A DNA stretch of 64,000 nucleotides from an uncultured Ruminococcus sp. Lineage in GTDB: Bacteria > Bacillota > Clostridia > Lachnospirales > Lachnospiraceae. The position numbers and the translations under genes were made by a program. The notes beneath the pieces were generated by a model. It was not told the origin of the DNA and searched no databases. It worked only from the letters and a program-made list of their open reading frames with translations. Where the stretch lies: positions 1 through 64,000 of the forward strand of contig CAJFQC010000006.1 of the NCBI GenBank assembly GCA_904418845.1, written 5' to 3'. Below, in pieces: positions 44,144 to 53,838 of this stretch. Position 1 is the stretch's first letter. Each line of letters begins with the position of its first letter.

Positions 44144-44593
44144 CTACACTCCTAATTCTCCTGACTCTCTAAAACTGTAATATCCATCTCCCACAATCAC
44201 ATGATCAAAAATCTCAATTCCTAACAGAGAACCGCCTTTTTCAATTCTTTCCGTAATCCTTCTGTCTGCCTCACTTGGTTCACAATCTCCTGACGGATGA
44301 TTATGTATTAAGATGATTCCTGCAGCATTATTCAGGATCGAATGTTTAAATATCTCTCTGGGTTCTGCCAATGATGCGTTTACCGTGCCAATCGACACTA
44401 TTTCAACCGCTAACGGTTTGCTTCTCGCATCAACAGAAATAACCAACAGATATTCCCGGTCAGCATCTTTTAAAATCTGCCCTGCCAATTCTGCGACTAA
44501 CTCCGGCTCATTAATCCGCTTTCCCCCGTACGGCAGTTCCTTTTCTTTTACCATTGTCAGACGGACTAATGGCACATAGTTTTGTCTTTCCAT
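44144..44593 (-). CDS. radC: RadC-like JAB-domain protein
   Basis: The protein has 149 aa, only the MPN/JAMM domain, without the helix-hairpin-helix region of full-length RadC. The metal motif is HNHPSGDCEPSEAD. Short RadC proteins are frequent on mobile elements, where their role is unproven. It is followed closely by the DUF6809-like gene. Confidence 0.9.
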   Translation of the reverse strand: MERQNYVPLVRLTMVKEKELPYGGKRINEPELVAELAGQILKDADREYLLVISVDARSKPLAVEIVSIGTVNASLAEPREIFKHSILNNAAGIILIHNHPSGDCEPSEADRRITERIEKGGSLLGIEIFDHVIVGDGYYSFRESGELGV

Positions 44594-44820
44594 ACTCTTT
44601 TACCTCTCTTCTTCTGAAATTAAATTAAGCCGGAGCATTACCACCCCGGCTCTTTTTAATATAACCTTAATGAAGTTATTTTTCTTAGCAATTACTGACT
44701 GCCCACATCTCTTCCCTATCTCCATGACAATACTCCGTCCGCTCCCACTATAATCATAAAATCTCCGCATATGACTAAAACATTCTGATAATAAATCATT
44801 TTATTTGGGAGGGATAGAAT

Positions 44821-45036
44821 GTGTCAAATCTACTTAGACCTGATTTCATATCATATAGCGAAAACGAGTCTTTTTTAATGACTGCATCAGAACTTGCCGA
44901 CTATCTGGGCGTTGGCAAAAACCGGGCTTACGAGCTTTTAAATTCCGGCGAAATTAAAGGATTCCGCATAGGATCTATCTGGAAAGTCACAAAAACTGCA
45001 GTCGATCAGTACATTTACGAAAAATCCGGGCTTTGA
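44821..45036 (+). CDS. Excisionase-family DNA-binding protein
   Basis: The protein has 71 aa and starts with GTG, with GGGAGGG 7 nt upstream. The winged-helix excisionase/HTH_17 motif TASELADYLGVGKNRAYELLNSGEIKGFRIG covers most of it. It would normally direct an adjacent integrase, but none is present in the window. The stop lies in a hairpin (45025-45047). Confidence 0.85.
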   Translation: MSNLLRPDFISYSENESFLMTASELADYLGVGKNRAYELLNSGEIKGFRIGSIWKVTKTAVDQYIYEKSGL

Positions 45037-45314
45037 TTAAGCCCGGACTTTCCGCTCATTTTCTCGTTATTTTCTTTTTTCTGGTCCCTGCTCTTTGCCT
45101 TTCTCTCTGATAAACTCCCTCGCTCTGAATTATGATAAATTTCCTGCATGAATAAAAGACCACACTGAAAGCCAATCTCCATATACACCGCAGGTATAAC
45201 CTCTGTCAACTCTGTTGCTGCATCCATCAGATCTGAAATTCCACCTGGTCCATATTTCTGTGCCACTTTTCCATATTCTTCAAACGCTTCATCCATCAGG
45301 CTCTCATAATCCAT
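45015..45314 (-). CDS. Hypothetical protein (99 aa)
   Basis: The helical protein has AVYMEIGFQCGLLFMQEIYH in the middle and a Lys/Ser-rich tail. It overlaps the excisionase gene by 22 nt tail to tail. The GFQCGLLF segment loosely recalls the FVxGFRY motif of the DUF6809-like proteins. The family is not certain. Confidence 0.55.
   Translation of the reverse strand: MDYESLMDEAFEEYGKVAQKYGPGGISDLMDAATELTEVIPAVYMEIGFQCGLLFMQEIYHNSERGSLSERKAKSRDQKKENNEKMSGKSGLNQSPDFS
45025..45047. terminator. Hairpin between convergent genes
   Basis: The stem TCCGGGCTT / AAGCCCGGA with a 5-nt loop overlaps both convergent gene ends. The U-run is weak on both strands. Confidence 0.4.
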
Positions 45315-45416
45315 TCTTAAATTAAGCTAAAATCGTTTTATTCAAAAATCCCGGAAGATATCTCTCTCCCAGGATTTTTCTTATATCTCTTTATAACTTT
45401 TTAAAACTTCGCTCAG

Positions 45417-45452
45417 AATTGGTACAAAATTGGTACAAGATTGGTACAAAAC
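45417..45452. repeat. Three direct repeats ATTGGTACAA
   Basis: The unit (A)ATTGGTACAA occurs three times with a 12-13 bp period, just after lysS. Short tandem repeats like these often serve as integrase arm-binding sites near attachment ends; this is inferred. Confidence 0.5.
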
Positions 45453-45470
45453 CGCTTTTCTTTTTCGATT

Positions 45471-47390
45471 TTAGTACAGCTTCGCCCCTGCCGGAATACT
45501 GTCATCGAGCATCAGCAGATTCAGTCCTTCGTGTCCGTCATATTCGTACACCGCACTGATCAGCATCCCCTCTGAGTCGATACCCATCATCTTCCTCGGC
45601 GGCAGATTTGTAATCGCCACACAGGTCTTTCCGACCAGTTCCTCCGGCTCATAATACTCGTGAATACCGCTTAAAATCGTGCGTTTCCGGTCTGTTCCAT
45701 CGTTCAGTGTGAACTTCAGGAGCTTCTTACTCTTCGGAACTGCCTCGCATGCCTCTACCTTTACAACCCGGAAATCGGACTTGCTGAAAGTATCAAAATC
45801 AACGATATCCTCAAACAGCGGCTCAACTTTCACCTTGGAAAGATCGAGCTTCACAGCAGGTGCGGACTCTTCCGGCCTGTCCGCTTTTTTGCTGTCTGAA
45901 CCGCCGATGCTCTTCATTGTCGGGAAGAGGAGCACATCACGGATCGCCGCGCTGTCTGTCATAAGCATGCACATTCTGTCGATACCGAAGCCGATACCGC
46001 CTGTCGGCGGCATTCCGATCTCAAGAGCGTTTAAGAAATCCTCATCCGTGGTGTTCGCTTCCTCATCCCCCTGTGCCAGAAGTTCTTCCTGCGCCTTAAA
46101 GCGTGCTCTCTGGTCGATCGGGTCATTGAGCTCAGAGTAAGCGTTCGCCATCTCCCATCCGTTCATAAAGAACTCGAAACGCTCCACATAATCTGGGTTC
46201 TCCGGTTTCTTCTTTGTAAGCGGTGATATCTCGATCGGATGATCCATGACAAATGTCGGCTGGATCAGATGCCTCTCCGCAAACTCCTCGAAAAAGAGGG
46301 AGAGGATATCGCCCTTTTTGTGGCGCTCTTCAAACTCTACATGGTGCTCTTTCGCAAGCTCTCTTGCCTGCTCAAGCGTCTCCACCTCATTCCAGTCAAC
46401 ACCCGCGTATTTCTTCACCGCATCTACCATGGTGATACGCTCGAACGGCTTCCCGAGATCCATCTCCACACCGTTGTAATTGATCTTTGTTGTACCGAGG
46501 ACTTCCTGCGCCACATGGCGGTACAGGTTCTCTGTCAAGTCCATCATACCGTTATAGTCTGTGTATGCCTGATACAGCTCCATAAGTGTGAACTCCGGAT
46601 TATGTCTCGTGTCAAGACCCTCGTTGCGGAACACGCGGCCAATCTCATACACCTTCTCCATGCCGCCTACGATCAGTCTCTTCAAGTACAGCTCTAAGGA
46701 GATGCGGAGCTTAAAGTCCTCATCCAGCGCGTTGAAATGTGTCTCAAACGGCCTTGCCGCTGCACCGCCCGCATTGCTTACAAGCATCGGCGTCTCCACT
46801 TCCATGAAGCCTTCGCCATCCAGATATCTTCTGATGGCGCTCAGTATTTTTGAACGTTTGATAAACGTATCCTTCACTTCGGGATTCATAATGAGATCCA
46901 CATATCTCTGACGGTAGCGGATATCCGTGTTCGTCAGACCGTGGAATTTCTCGGGAAGGATCTGAAGGCTCTTGGAGAGCAGTTCTATATGAGATGCGTG
47001 AATAGACATCTCCCCTGTCTTTGTACGGAACACCTCGCCCTCAATGCCGACTATGTCGCCCACATCCAGTTTTTTAAACTCTTTATAATTCTCCTCACCC
47101 ACGCTGTCCCTTGCCACATAGGACTGGATATTTCCTTTCAGGTCCTGAACATTACAGAAGGAAGCTTTTCCCATCACTCTCTTGGACATCATGCGCCCTG
47201 CGATGGATACTTTATTTCCTTCCAGCTCATCAAATTGATCTTTGATCTCCTGGCTGTGATGTGTCTGATCATATTTTGTAATAACAAACGGATCTCTGCC
47301 GCTTTGCTGAAGCTCCGCAAGCTTCTCACGGCGCACCTTTCTCAACTGATTCAGATCCGGCTCCTGCATATTTTTCTGCTCCTGTGCCAC
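45471..47390 (-). CDS. lysS: Lysyl-tRNA synthetase with C-terminal tRNA-binding domain
   Basis: The start chosen is GTG 47390 with GGAG 8 nt upstream, giving 639 aa. A N-terminal OB anticodon domain precedes the class II catalytic core ([15 protein letters not shown] motif 2, [13 protein letters not shown] motif 3). After about residue 500 comes an acidic linker. A Trbp111/EMAP-like domain then follows: [20 protein letters not shown] and [17 protein letters not shown]. Classical bacterial LysRS ends before this extra domain. It probably shares a transcript with greA upstream. Confidence 0.95.
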   Translation of the reverse strand: MAQEQKNMQEPDLNQLRKVRREKLAELQQSGRDPFVITKYDQTHHSQEIKDQFDELEGNKVSIAGRMMSKRVMGKASFCNVQDLKGNIQSYVARDSVGEENYKEFKKLDVGDIVGIEGEVFRTKTGEMSIHASHIELLSKSLQILPEKFHGLTNTDIRYRQRYVDLIMNPEVKDTFIKRSKILSAIRRYLDGEGFMEVETPMLVSNAGGAAARPFETHFNALDEDFKLRISLELYLKRLIVGGMEKVYEIGRVFRNEGLDTRHNPEFTLMELYQAYTDYNGMMDLTENLYRHVAQEVLGTTKINYNGVEMDLGKPFERITMVDAVKKYAGVDWNEVETLEQARELAKEHHVEFEERHKKGDILSLFFEEFAERHLIQPTFVMDHPIEISPLTKKKPENPDYVERFEFFMNGWEMANAYSELNDPIDQRARFKAQEELLAQGDEEANTTDEDFLNALEIGMPPTGGIGFGIDRMCMLMTDSAAIRDVLLFPTMKSIGGSDSKKADRPEESAPAVKLDLSKVKVEPLFEDIVDFDTFSKSDFRVVKVEACEAVPKSKKLLKFTLNDGTDRKRTILSGIHEYYEPEELVGKTCVAITNLPPRKMMGIDSEGMLISAVYEYDGHEGLNLLMLDDSIPAGAKLY

Positions 47391-47594
47391 TTTTCTTTCT
47401 CCTTCCTCTCGAGCGGCGATTTCCTTCCTCACCCGCCCGGCTTATTCATATTTTACTGCGTACGTTTTCTGCTCATCTTTTCCGCTTATATTTTGTCGCC
47501 TGTCTTTCCGTTTATGTTTTAATGCTGTTTCCGCATCAGCCCTACAAGCGAATTCAGACCCCTTATAAAAAGAGGTCTGCATCATGGGCTATGT

Positions 47595-48080
47595 TTACTT
47601 TGAACGGCTGATCTCAAGGATCTTGTACTGGATATCTCCTGCCTGTGTCTCCACTGTAACAGTATCTCCCGCTTTCTTTCCCATCAGCGCCTGTCCGACC
47701 GGGGATTCATTGGAAATCTTGCCTTCTAAGCTGTTCGCCTCTGTAGAGCCGACGATCTTAAACTCCATATCCTCGTCATATGTGATGTCAAATACCTTTA
47801 CTGTGCATCCGACATTGATCTTATCGAGATCAACTTCGTCCTCAACAACCACCTCGGCATTTTTCAGGATGTTTTCCAGCTCCTCGATGCGGGCCTCGAT
47901 ATCTCTCTGCTCGTCCTTCGCTGCATCATACTCCGCATTCTCGGAAAGGTCTCCCTGCTCTCTCGCCTCTTTAATCTTCTCTGCGACTTCCTTTCTCTTA
48001 ACGACCTTGAGATTCTCAAGTTCATCCTCAAGTGCCTTTAATCCGGCATAAGTAAGTAATCGTTTCTTCGCCTCTGCCAT
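47595..48080 (-). CDS. greA: Transcription elongation factor GreA
   Basis: The protein has 161 aa. The N-terminal coiled-coil hairpin ([20 protein letters not shown] with the catalytic acidic tip) and C-terminal FKBP-like domain ([19 protein letters not shown]) are complete. It rescues backtracked RNA polymerase. It is followed by lysS in the same direction. Confidence 0.96.
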   Translation of the reverse strand: MAEAKKRLLTYAGLKALEDELENLKVVKRKEVAEKIKEAREQGDLSENAEYDAAKDEQRDIEARIEELENILKNAEVVVEDEVDLDKINVGCTVKVFDITYDEDMEFKIVGSTEANSLEGKISNESPVGQALMGKKAGDTVTVETQAGDIQYKILEISRSK

Positions 48081-48180
48081 TGGTAATGCTCCCTTTCTGT
48101 TTCTTTAATTCTCTGTATATTTCATGCACCGGCTCAAATGCCTTGTACACTTTTATTCTAGTCTATTTCGCAATTTCAAT

Positions 48181-48209
48181 ATTATAACCAAACTCTATAG
48201 TGATGTCAA
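48181..48209 (-). promoter_or_regulatory. Consensus promoter for greA-lysS
   Basis: TTGACA (48204-48209), a 17-bp spacer and TATAAT (48181-48186) read toward greA. It overlaps the 3' end of the dihydrouridine synthase gene. Confidence 0.75.
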
Positions 48210-49154
48210 GAGATTTTCCAACTCCTGAAAACTCTCTACTAAATTCACTTTTTCCCTGAGTCTGGCGGCTCCTTTGATCCCTTTTGTATACCATGCCACA
48301 TGCTTTCTCATCTCTCGTATACCCAGATATTCACCTTTAAATTCGAGCTGTAATCCTGCATGTCTTAAGATCATCCGGCGTATCTCATCTTTATCCGGCT
48401 GCCGCGGCAGCCCTCCTGATCTTTCCCACTCGCACATCTGAGAAAATATCCACGGATTCCCCTGCGCACCCCTGGCGATCATAATGCCGTCGCACCCGGT
48501 CTGAAGCGCCAGCTCCTCCGCTTTCTGCGGAGTAGTTATGTCCCCGTTTCCGATAACCGGAATGGACACTGCCTCTTTCACCTGTCGGATGATATCCCAG
48601 TCTGCTCTGCCGCTGTAATACTGTTCTCTTGTCCTGCCGTGCACCGCTATGGCGGACGCTCCCGCCTCCTCTATGATCTTCGCGATCTCCACAGCATTTA
48701 CGTGCTCATCGTCAAATCCTTTTCTTATCTTCACAGTGACCGGTTTTTTGATCGACCGCACCAGAGCGCTGACAATCTCATACACCAGTTTTGGTTCTTT
48801 CATGAGCGCGGAGCCTTCCCCGTTTCTTACAACTTTGGGGACAGGGCATCCCATATTGACGTCTAATATGGCAAATGGGCGCTCTTCAATGCGCTTTGCC
48901 ATCTCACTCATAATCGTAGGATCAGCTCCAAAGATCTGAAGCGATACCGGCGGCTCCCCGGGATGAATGGTGAGCAGACTTTCTGTATTGCGGTTATTAT
49001 ACATAATTGCTTTCGCGCTGACCATCTCCATGCACAGAAGCCCTGCGCCCTGCTCCTTGCACAGCAGACGAAATGGCAGGTCAGTTACACCTGCCATGGG
49101 ACCGAGTATATATCGGTTTTCAAGTTCTACATTTCCTATCTTAAGTCTCTTCAT
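48195..49154 (-). CDS. dusB: tRNA-dihydrouridine synthase
   Basis: The protein has 319 aa. The flavin TIM-barrel motifs are LGPMAGVTDLPFR, DVNMGCPVPKVVRNGEGSAL with the catalytic Cys, KIRKGFD, VHGRTREQYYSGRADW and IGNGDI. It reduces uridine in tRNA. It is assigned to the DusB-like group by length and motif style; the exact subfamily is uncertain. Confidence 0.92.
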   Translation of the reverse strand: MKRLKIGNVELENRYILGPMAGVTDLPFRLLCKEQGAGLLCMEMVSAKAIMYNNRNTESLLTIHPGEPPVSLQIFGADPTIMSEMAKRIEERPFAILDVNMGCPVPKVVRNGEGSALMKEPKLVYEIVSALVRSIKKPVTVKIRKGFDDEHVNAVEIAKIIEEAGASAIAVHGRTREQYYSGRADWDIIRQVKEAVSIPVIGNGDITTPQKAEELALQTGCDGIMIARGAQGNPWIFSQMCEWERSGGLPRQPDKDEIRRMILRHAGLQLEFKGEYLGIREMRKHVAWYTKGIKGAARLREKVNLVESFQELENLLTSL

Positions 49155-49199
49155 CTTTTTATATCTTTTCTATTACTTTATATAACTTTCTTTTTTCTG

Positions 49200-50072
49200 C
49201 TATTCGCCCGCTATGATCGTATAACTCTGTTCAAATACTTCTCCCGGAGCCACCTTGTTGATATTGGGCTTCTCGGAAATTTCCCCTGTAAATCCCACGT
49301 CGTCGCAGCGCCCCATCCAAGGCTCCAGACATACAAAGGGCGCGTTTTTCACAGACCAGATACCAAAGTTCGGGAATCCGTCACATTTCATGCCCACATA
49401 CGGGCTTCCATCTTTACGGCACAGCCACACTTCTTTTATCTGTCCCCCGTCAAAGATCAGAGCATCCCGCTCGAACATCTCCTCGGACAACGGACAGCAT
49501 TCCCTTGAAAGGTCTAATTTATACACCTTCGAAGGATCAGCCGCAGCCTCTTTCATATCTATCAGGATATAGTCCAGCGAATCTTGTCCCGGGAATTGTA
49601 AGATGTAATCTGCCTTTCCCTCATTTTCTCCGGCAAATCGAAACGCCGGATGTCCGCCGATCGTAAAATACATCACTTCTTCCCCCGGATTCTTCACTTC
49701 CCATTTTACATGGAGTATCTTTTTTTCTAAGGTATATGTCACTGCCAGCTCAAAATCAAAAGGATAGACTTCTATTGTCTCATCATCGGAAACAAACAGA
49801 AAAGATGCTTCTTTCCCTTTCGCGCTAATGCATTTAAACTGATTATCCCTTGCAAACCCGTGCTGGGATGTCGGATACTGCGTTCCGTTGATCCGTACAG
49901 TATTGTGATAGGTTTTTCCTACGTTCGGAAACAGGATCGGCGAATGCCTGTTCCAATAGGCAGGATCAGCCTCCCACAGAAGCTCAAATCCTCTCTTTTT
50001 GTCATAGATCCTCGTCAGTTCCGCTCCCACCGCCGAGATTTCCACGCACAGCCTTTCATTTTCAAGTTTCAT
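49200..50072 (-). CDS. Aldose 1-epimerase-family protein
   Basis: The protein has 290 aa. The galactose mutarotase-like beta-sandwich shows RHSPILFPNVGKTYHN, TSQHGFARD and FTIGGHPAFRFAGE with conserved His residues. It ends with CLEPWMGRCDD. Family members interconvert sugar anomers or bind phosphosugars. Substrate cannot be told. It is close to dus but not clearly linked in function. Confidence 0.88.
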   Translation of the reverse strand: MKLENERLCVEISAVGAELTRIYDKKRGFELLWEADPAYWNRHSPILFPNVGKTYHNTVRINGTQYPTSQHGFARDNQFKCISAKGKEASFLFVSDDETIEVYPFDFELAVTYTLEKKILHVKWEVKNPGEEVMYFTIGGHPAFRFAGENEGKADYILQFPGQDSLDYILIDMKEAAADPSKVYKLDLSRECCPLSEEMFERDALIFDGGQIKEVWLCRKDGSPYVGMKCDGFPNFGIWSVKNAPFVCLEPWMGRCDDVGFTGEISEKPNINKVAPGEVFEQSYTIIAGE

Positions 50073-50133
50073 CCGTATCCCTCCTTTAAATCCACTTATG
50101 CCATCCCCTGGCCCGGCCGGAAGATCAGGCTTT

Positions 50134-51204
50134 TCATTCGGCGCTGCTCTGCTCTACCTGAACGCACTCATCTATAAGATACCCCATCACTGTCTCGCGC
50201 AGAATTGTACTTTTAAGCCTCTCTTCGCCTATCTGTTCTTTATACTCCGCCGCTTCAAAACCATATTCTTCAGCATACTGAGCAATCTTTTCCTCGTACT
50301 GCTCATCAGACAGATTAAGTTTTTCCTTATCCGCAATCAGCTTCACCGCCTCGTCAAACGCAGCCGCTTCCTGCGCAGACTCTCTGAGCATCTCGTCAAA
50401 CTCTTCCACTGTCATCATAAACTGTGTTGTGATCATATCCTCCAGTGTTGTACCATAGAGCTCCGCCATCTGAGTATACTGCTCTTTTGTCTGCTCGATA
50501 TGCTTCTCCACGGCATCTTCCGGATATTTCTTTATCTCGACATTTTCCATCAATACGCCCCAAACAGCTTCTGTCATTGTGGACTCAATCTGCATATCAT
50601 TATTTTCCTCGATCTGGCTGCGGATCTCTTCTTTGTATTCGTCCACTGTCTCTGCCCCTTCGCTGTTGGCTAAGACCCACTCATCCGTCAACTCCGGAAT
50701 GTTTTCAACAGAGATCTCATTGAGCACAATGTGAAAGTCCGCCACTTTTCCTGCCATATCCGGCGAATAATTTTCCGGGAATTGGACGGTAATATCAAAC
50801 TCTTCTCCCGCCTTATGTCCTACGATCTGATCCTCAAACCCTTCATAATCACCGTTTGCACCGATATAGGCACCGCTTCCAAGCTGAAGATCCTGTGCCT
50901 GTGCTGTTCCGCCGTCAAACGCGACCCCGTCCACAGTTCCCACATAATCTATATTTACCCAGTCCCCCGGCTCAGCCGCCCGGTCTGTCACCGGATTCTT
51001 TTCGGCTGACGCCTGAAGATTCGCCTGTATGGTCTGTTCGATCTCCTCATCTGTCACCTCGTCCGGCGCCTCCGTCTGCGGCACCTCAAGTCCTTTATAC
51101 TGTTTTACAATCACATATTCATTAGACAATTCATTGCCGCATCCCGCAAGTGATACTGCTGTTATCGCGGCAAGCGCCGCCGCAATGATTTTATTTTTCA
51201 TCAA
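50134..51204 (-). CDS. Trigger-factor-like peptidyl-prolyl isomerase lipoprotein
   Basis: The protein has 356 aa. The lipoprotein signal ends SLAGC. An FKBP-type domain follows (GDWVNIDYVGTVDGVAFDGG..QDLQLGSG, residues about 80-165) and a helical trigger-factor C-terminal domain (170-350). The ribosome-binding N-terminal domain of trigger factor is absent. It is therefore likely an extracellular folding chaperone, like PrsA in role though not in sequence. Confidence 0.88.
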   Translation of the reverse strand: MMKNKIIAAALAAITAVSLAGCGNELSNEYVIVKQYKGLEVPQTEAPDEVTDEEIEQTIQANLQASAEKNPVTDRAAEPGDWVNIDYVGTVDGVAFDGGTAQAQDLQLGSGAYIGANGDYEGFEDQIVGHKAGEEFDITVQFPENYSPDMAGKVADFHIVLNEISVENIPELTDEWVLANSEGAETVDEYKEEIRSQIEENNDMQIESTMTEAVWGVLMENVEIKKYPEDAVEKHIEQTKEQYTQMAELYGTTLEDMITTQFMMTVEEFDEMLRESAQEAAAFDEAVKLIADKEKLNLSDEQYEEKIAQYAEEYGFEAAEYKEQIGEERLKSTILRETVMGYLIDECVQVEQSSAE

Positions 51205-51231
51205 TCTTTTCTCCTCTTTGTCGTAAATGTT

Positions 51232-52707
51232 CTATAAGAGTGGAGACAGCAGCCTGGAAAACTGCTCCTTCCCTTTAATGATGAGGCTTCTCTCATCATA
51301 GACCTTCCTGGTCACCTGCGTGGACTGCGTCATATCATTCTCAAACGCCCTCTCTAAACGCTGCACGGTCCGCTCGCTGTAAATAACTGCGTTGACTTCG
51401 AAGTTCAGCCCGAAGCTGCGGATGTCCATGTTCGCAGTGCCGACACACGCCACAAGACCGTCTATGCTCAGTGTCTTTGCATGAAGGAAGCCATTATTGT
51501 ATACATAACACTTTGCTCCGGCTGCCACCATGTCCCCTATGTAAGAATAGGTTGCCCAGTAAACAAACGGATGATCCGGCTTGCAGGGCACCATGATGCG
51601 CACGTCGATCCCTGATCTGGCAGCGATCTTCAATGCATCTAATATAGATTCATCCGGTATGAAATACGGCGTCTGAATGTAAACATGATCCTTCGCACTG
51701 TGGATCAGCCTCAGATAGTTGTCGTGGATCGTCTTTGTCTGTGAGTCCGGACCGCTGGATATAATCTGTACGGGATCGCGCCCATTCCTCACATACTGAG
51801 GGATTTCGAACAGCGTATCTTCAAGAAACAGGTTTTCTTTCGCAGCATAGTTCCAGTCCAGCACAAAGCGGACCGCCAAAGAAGTCACTGCCGCCCCCTC
51901 TATACACAGATGGGTATCCCGCCAATAGCCGAATTTCTTATCTCTTCCAATGTATTCTCTTCCCACATTGAACCCGCCGACAAAACCGATCCTACCGTCG
52001 ATAACCACTATCTTTCTGTGGTTGCGGTAATTCACACGAAGCTGGAGCTGTCCGAGAAGCGCGGGAAAGAACTCGGCGACCATGATTCCTTCTTTCTCCA
52101 GGCGTTCCCAGTCTTTGTTCTTCATCGTGCGGCATCCCATACTGTCAAAAAGGATGCGCACTTCAACGCCCTCTCTTGCCTTCCGGATCAGCACTTTTTC
52201 AATCTCGCCCCACAGCTCATCATTTCGGATGATATAATACTGCACGTGGATATAGCGCTTTGCCTCCCTCATCTCCTCCATAAGCGCGCGGAACTTCGCT
52301 TTTCCATCTGTGTAGATCCTGATGTCATTATTATCCGTCAGCACCGCCTCTCCGGCCTCCAGATTATAAAGGATCAGATCTTTGAACCTCGCCATCTCCG
52401 GATTCGCCAGGCGCAGTCTCTTGTGATAAATCGTCTCCTCCTGCCGACGCACGGCGTATTTTAATTCACCTTCTATCTCCTTTGCTTTGAACATCCTGCT
52501 CTTATGGAAATCCTGTCCGATAATCAGGTACAGGATAAATCCGAGTATTGGTATAAAATACAGCAGAAGCAGCCATGTCCAAACTGTCTGTGGAGATCTC
52601 CTCTGGAAAAACACGATGACCAGCGCGAAGAGAATATTGATGATGACAATATTGTCCATAATAAAATTATAGACCACCACCGCCCCGCTCCAAATCATTT
52701 CTGCCAT
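51232..52707 (-). CDS. cls: Cardiolipin synthase
   Basis: From ATG 52707 (AAAGGAG upstream) the protein has 491 aa. Two N-terminal membrane helices are followed by two phospholipase-D motifs (HRKIVVIDGRIGFVGG and HAKTLSIDGLVACVGTAN). It condenses phosphatidylglycerol molecules to cardiolipin. Length is normal. Confidence 0.94.
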   Translation of the reverse strand: MAEMIWSGAVVVYNFIMDNIVIINILFALVIVFFQRRSPQTVWTWLLLLYFIPILGFILYLIIGQDFHKSRMFKAKEIEGELKYAVRRQEETIYHKRLRLANPEMARFKDLILYNLEAGEAVLTDNNDIRIYTDGKAKFRALMEEMREAKRYIHVQYYIIRNDELWGEIEKVLIRKAREGVEVRILFDSMGCRTMKNKDWERLEKEGIMVAEFFPALLGQLQLRVNYRNHRKIVVIDGRIGFVGGFNVGREYIGRDKKFGYWRDTHLCIEGAAVTSLAVRFVLDWNYAAKENLFLEDTLFEIPQYVRNGRDPVQIISSGPDSQTKTIHDNYLRLIHSAKDHVYIQTPYFIPDESILDALKIAARSGIDVRIMVPCKPDHPFVYWATYSYIGDMVAAGAKCYVYNNGFLHAKTLSIDGLVACVGTANMDIRSFGLNFEVNAVIYSERTVQRLERAFENDMTQSTQVTRKVYDERSLIIKGKEQFSRLLSPLL

Positions 52708-52901
52708 GATAAAACTCCTTTTGTTGAAAAACACCTTACCGGCGCTACTCTAACAGTATACCTGTTTCCCATCTGAAAAGCAAACCCCAAATATACCTTA
52801 CGAGGCCCTCAAATGTGCTTAATTGCTTGCACTCGCCTGAAAACAATGATACAATACTACTTGCCTGAAAACGGAAATTTAATATTGAGGAGGATTATAC
52901 C

Positions 52902-53336
52902 GTGAGTCCATTAACTATTGTACTGATCGTCATCCTCGTACTGCTGGTCATAGCATGCATTGCCCTTTATATCTTTGGGAAAAGGGCTGAGAAAAAGCAG
53001 GCAGAACAGCAGGAACAGATGGATGCTGTGGCACAGACGATCAGCATGCTTGTCATTGATAAAAAGAAAATGAAACTAAAAGAAGCGGGACTGCCCGCAA
53101 CTGTCATTGAGAACACACCGAAGTATTTACGCCGGACAAAAGTACCGATCGTAAAGGCAAAAGTAGGTCCCAGGATCATGACGCTCATGTGTGAGAATAA
53201 AGTGTTCGAAGTCATCCCGGTAAAGAAGGAGATCAAAGCGGTCGTAAGCGGTCTCTACATAACAGGGATCAAGAGTGTAAGAGGCGGATCTATCGAAGCG
53301 CCGCCGAAGAAAAAAGGTCTGTTCAAAAGGTCATGA
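52902..53336 (+). CDS. Single-pass membrane protein of unknown function (144 aa)
   Basis: The start is GTG with GAGGAGG 8 nt upstream. Residues 3-26 form a membrane helix, then comes a Lys/Glu/Gln-rich cytoplasmic stretch and a small beta-rich domain (VPIVKAKVGPRIMTLMCENKVFEVIPV). The tail is basic. The family is not recognised. A strong terminator follows at 53344-53396. Confidence 0.75.
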   Translation: MSPLTIVLIVILVLLVIACIALYIFGKRAEKKQAEQQEQMDAVAQTISMLVIDKKKMKLKEAGLPATVIENTPKYLRRTKVPIVKAKVGPRIMTLMCENKVFEVIPVKKEIKAVVSGLYITGIKSVRGGSIEAPPKKKGLFKRS

Positions 53337-53343
53337 TGCAGGC

Positions 53344-53396
53344 AACGGTGACTTTTCCATCTCATCTGAGAACGGAAAAGTCACCGTTATTTTTTG
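53344..53396 (+). terminator. Strong terminator after the 52902-53336 gene
   Basis: The stem ACGGTGACTTTTCC / GGAAAAGTCACCGT is followed by TATTTTTTG on the plus strand. Part of it lies inside the last codons of the convergent gene at 53362-53838. Confidence 0.85.
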
Positions 53397-53838
53397 ACAT
53401 GATATTCATTTTTATCTCGCAGTCCGCCATGGGCTCATGATTCACGTCAAGCTCATATCCAACCTGCACATCAATCTTATCTTCACCCACGTTGATCTTC
53501 ATATTCCTTGTATTAACCCCTACAAGCATCTGTCCGAAGGGCGTGTGGTAATATGTGAGATTCTTCTTATTTCTCTCGAATACCATGTGAGAGCTTGACA
53601 GTCCGCTTCTCATAATCTCTACTACATCTGTTCCGGTAATCTTGATCTTGTTGCGTATGGTCCCTGTCATCCCCTCGACTACTTCATCATAGATAATATA
53701 ATGTTTGCCGTTACGCAGATAATAGCATGCCGGCGTAACGACTTCAATGCCGGCATCCCCGCCCTCGTACTCCTGTGCAATGCCGTTCATAATGTCAATA
53801 TGTTTTCCCGAAATACTGACTAATACGTCTTTTGTCAT
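53362..53838 (-). CDS. DUF1934 (YwiB-like) family protein
   Basis: The protein has 158 aa with a beta-barrel (calycin-like) pattern: YYLRNGKHYIIYDEVVEGMTG, KITGTDVVEIMRSG and GYELDVNHEPMADCEIKM. It overlaps the murI stop by one base, so it is co-transcribed with murI. Its role is unknown. Assignment to DUF1934 is by pattern. Confidence 0.78.
   Translation of the reverse strand: MTKDVLVSISGKHIDIMNGIAQEYEGGDAGIEVVTPACYYLRNGKHYIIYDEVVEGMTGTIRNKIKITGTDVVEIMRSGLSSSHMVFERNKKNLTYYHTPFGQMLVGVNTRNMKINVGEDKIDVQVGYELDVNHEPMADCEIKMNIMSKNNGDFSVLR

Larger units (their letters stand above)
29293..45470. mobile_element. Accessory island between tuf remnant and lysS
   Basis: The segment carries mobile-element genes (RecT, YqaJ exonuclease, DUF932, RadC, excisionase-like protein), DUF5688 proteins, an MNT/HEPN pair and AT-rich unknowns. 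It is bounded by a broken tuf end and by lysS. Repeats that could be integrase arm sites lie at each end (near 29389-29410 and 45417-45452). No integrase, relaxase or structural phage gene was found, so the exact limits and type are uncertain. Confidence 0.5.

Noticed and set aside
47440-47594. Hairpin CAGACC / GGTCTG in the greA-lysS gap as a terminator
   Set aside because: The stem is short and not followed by a U-run on the minus strand.
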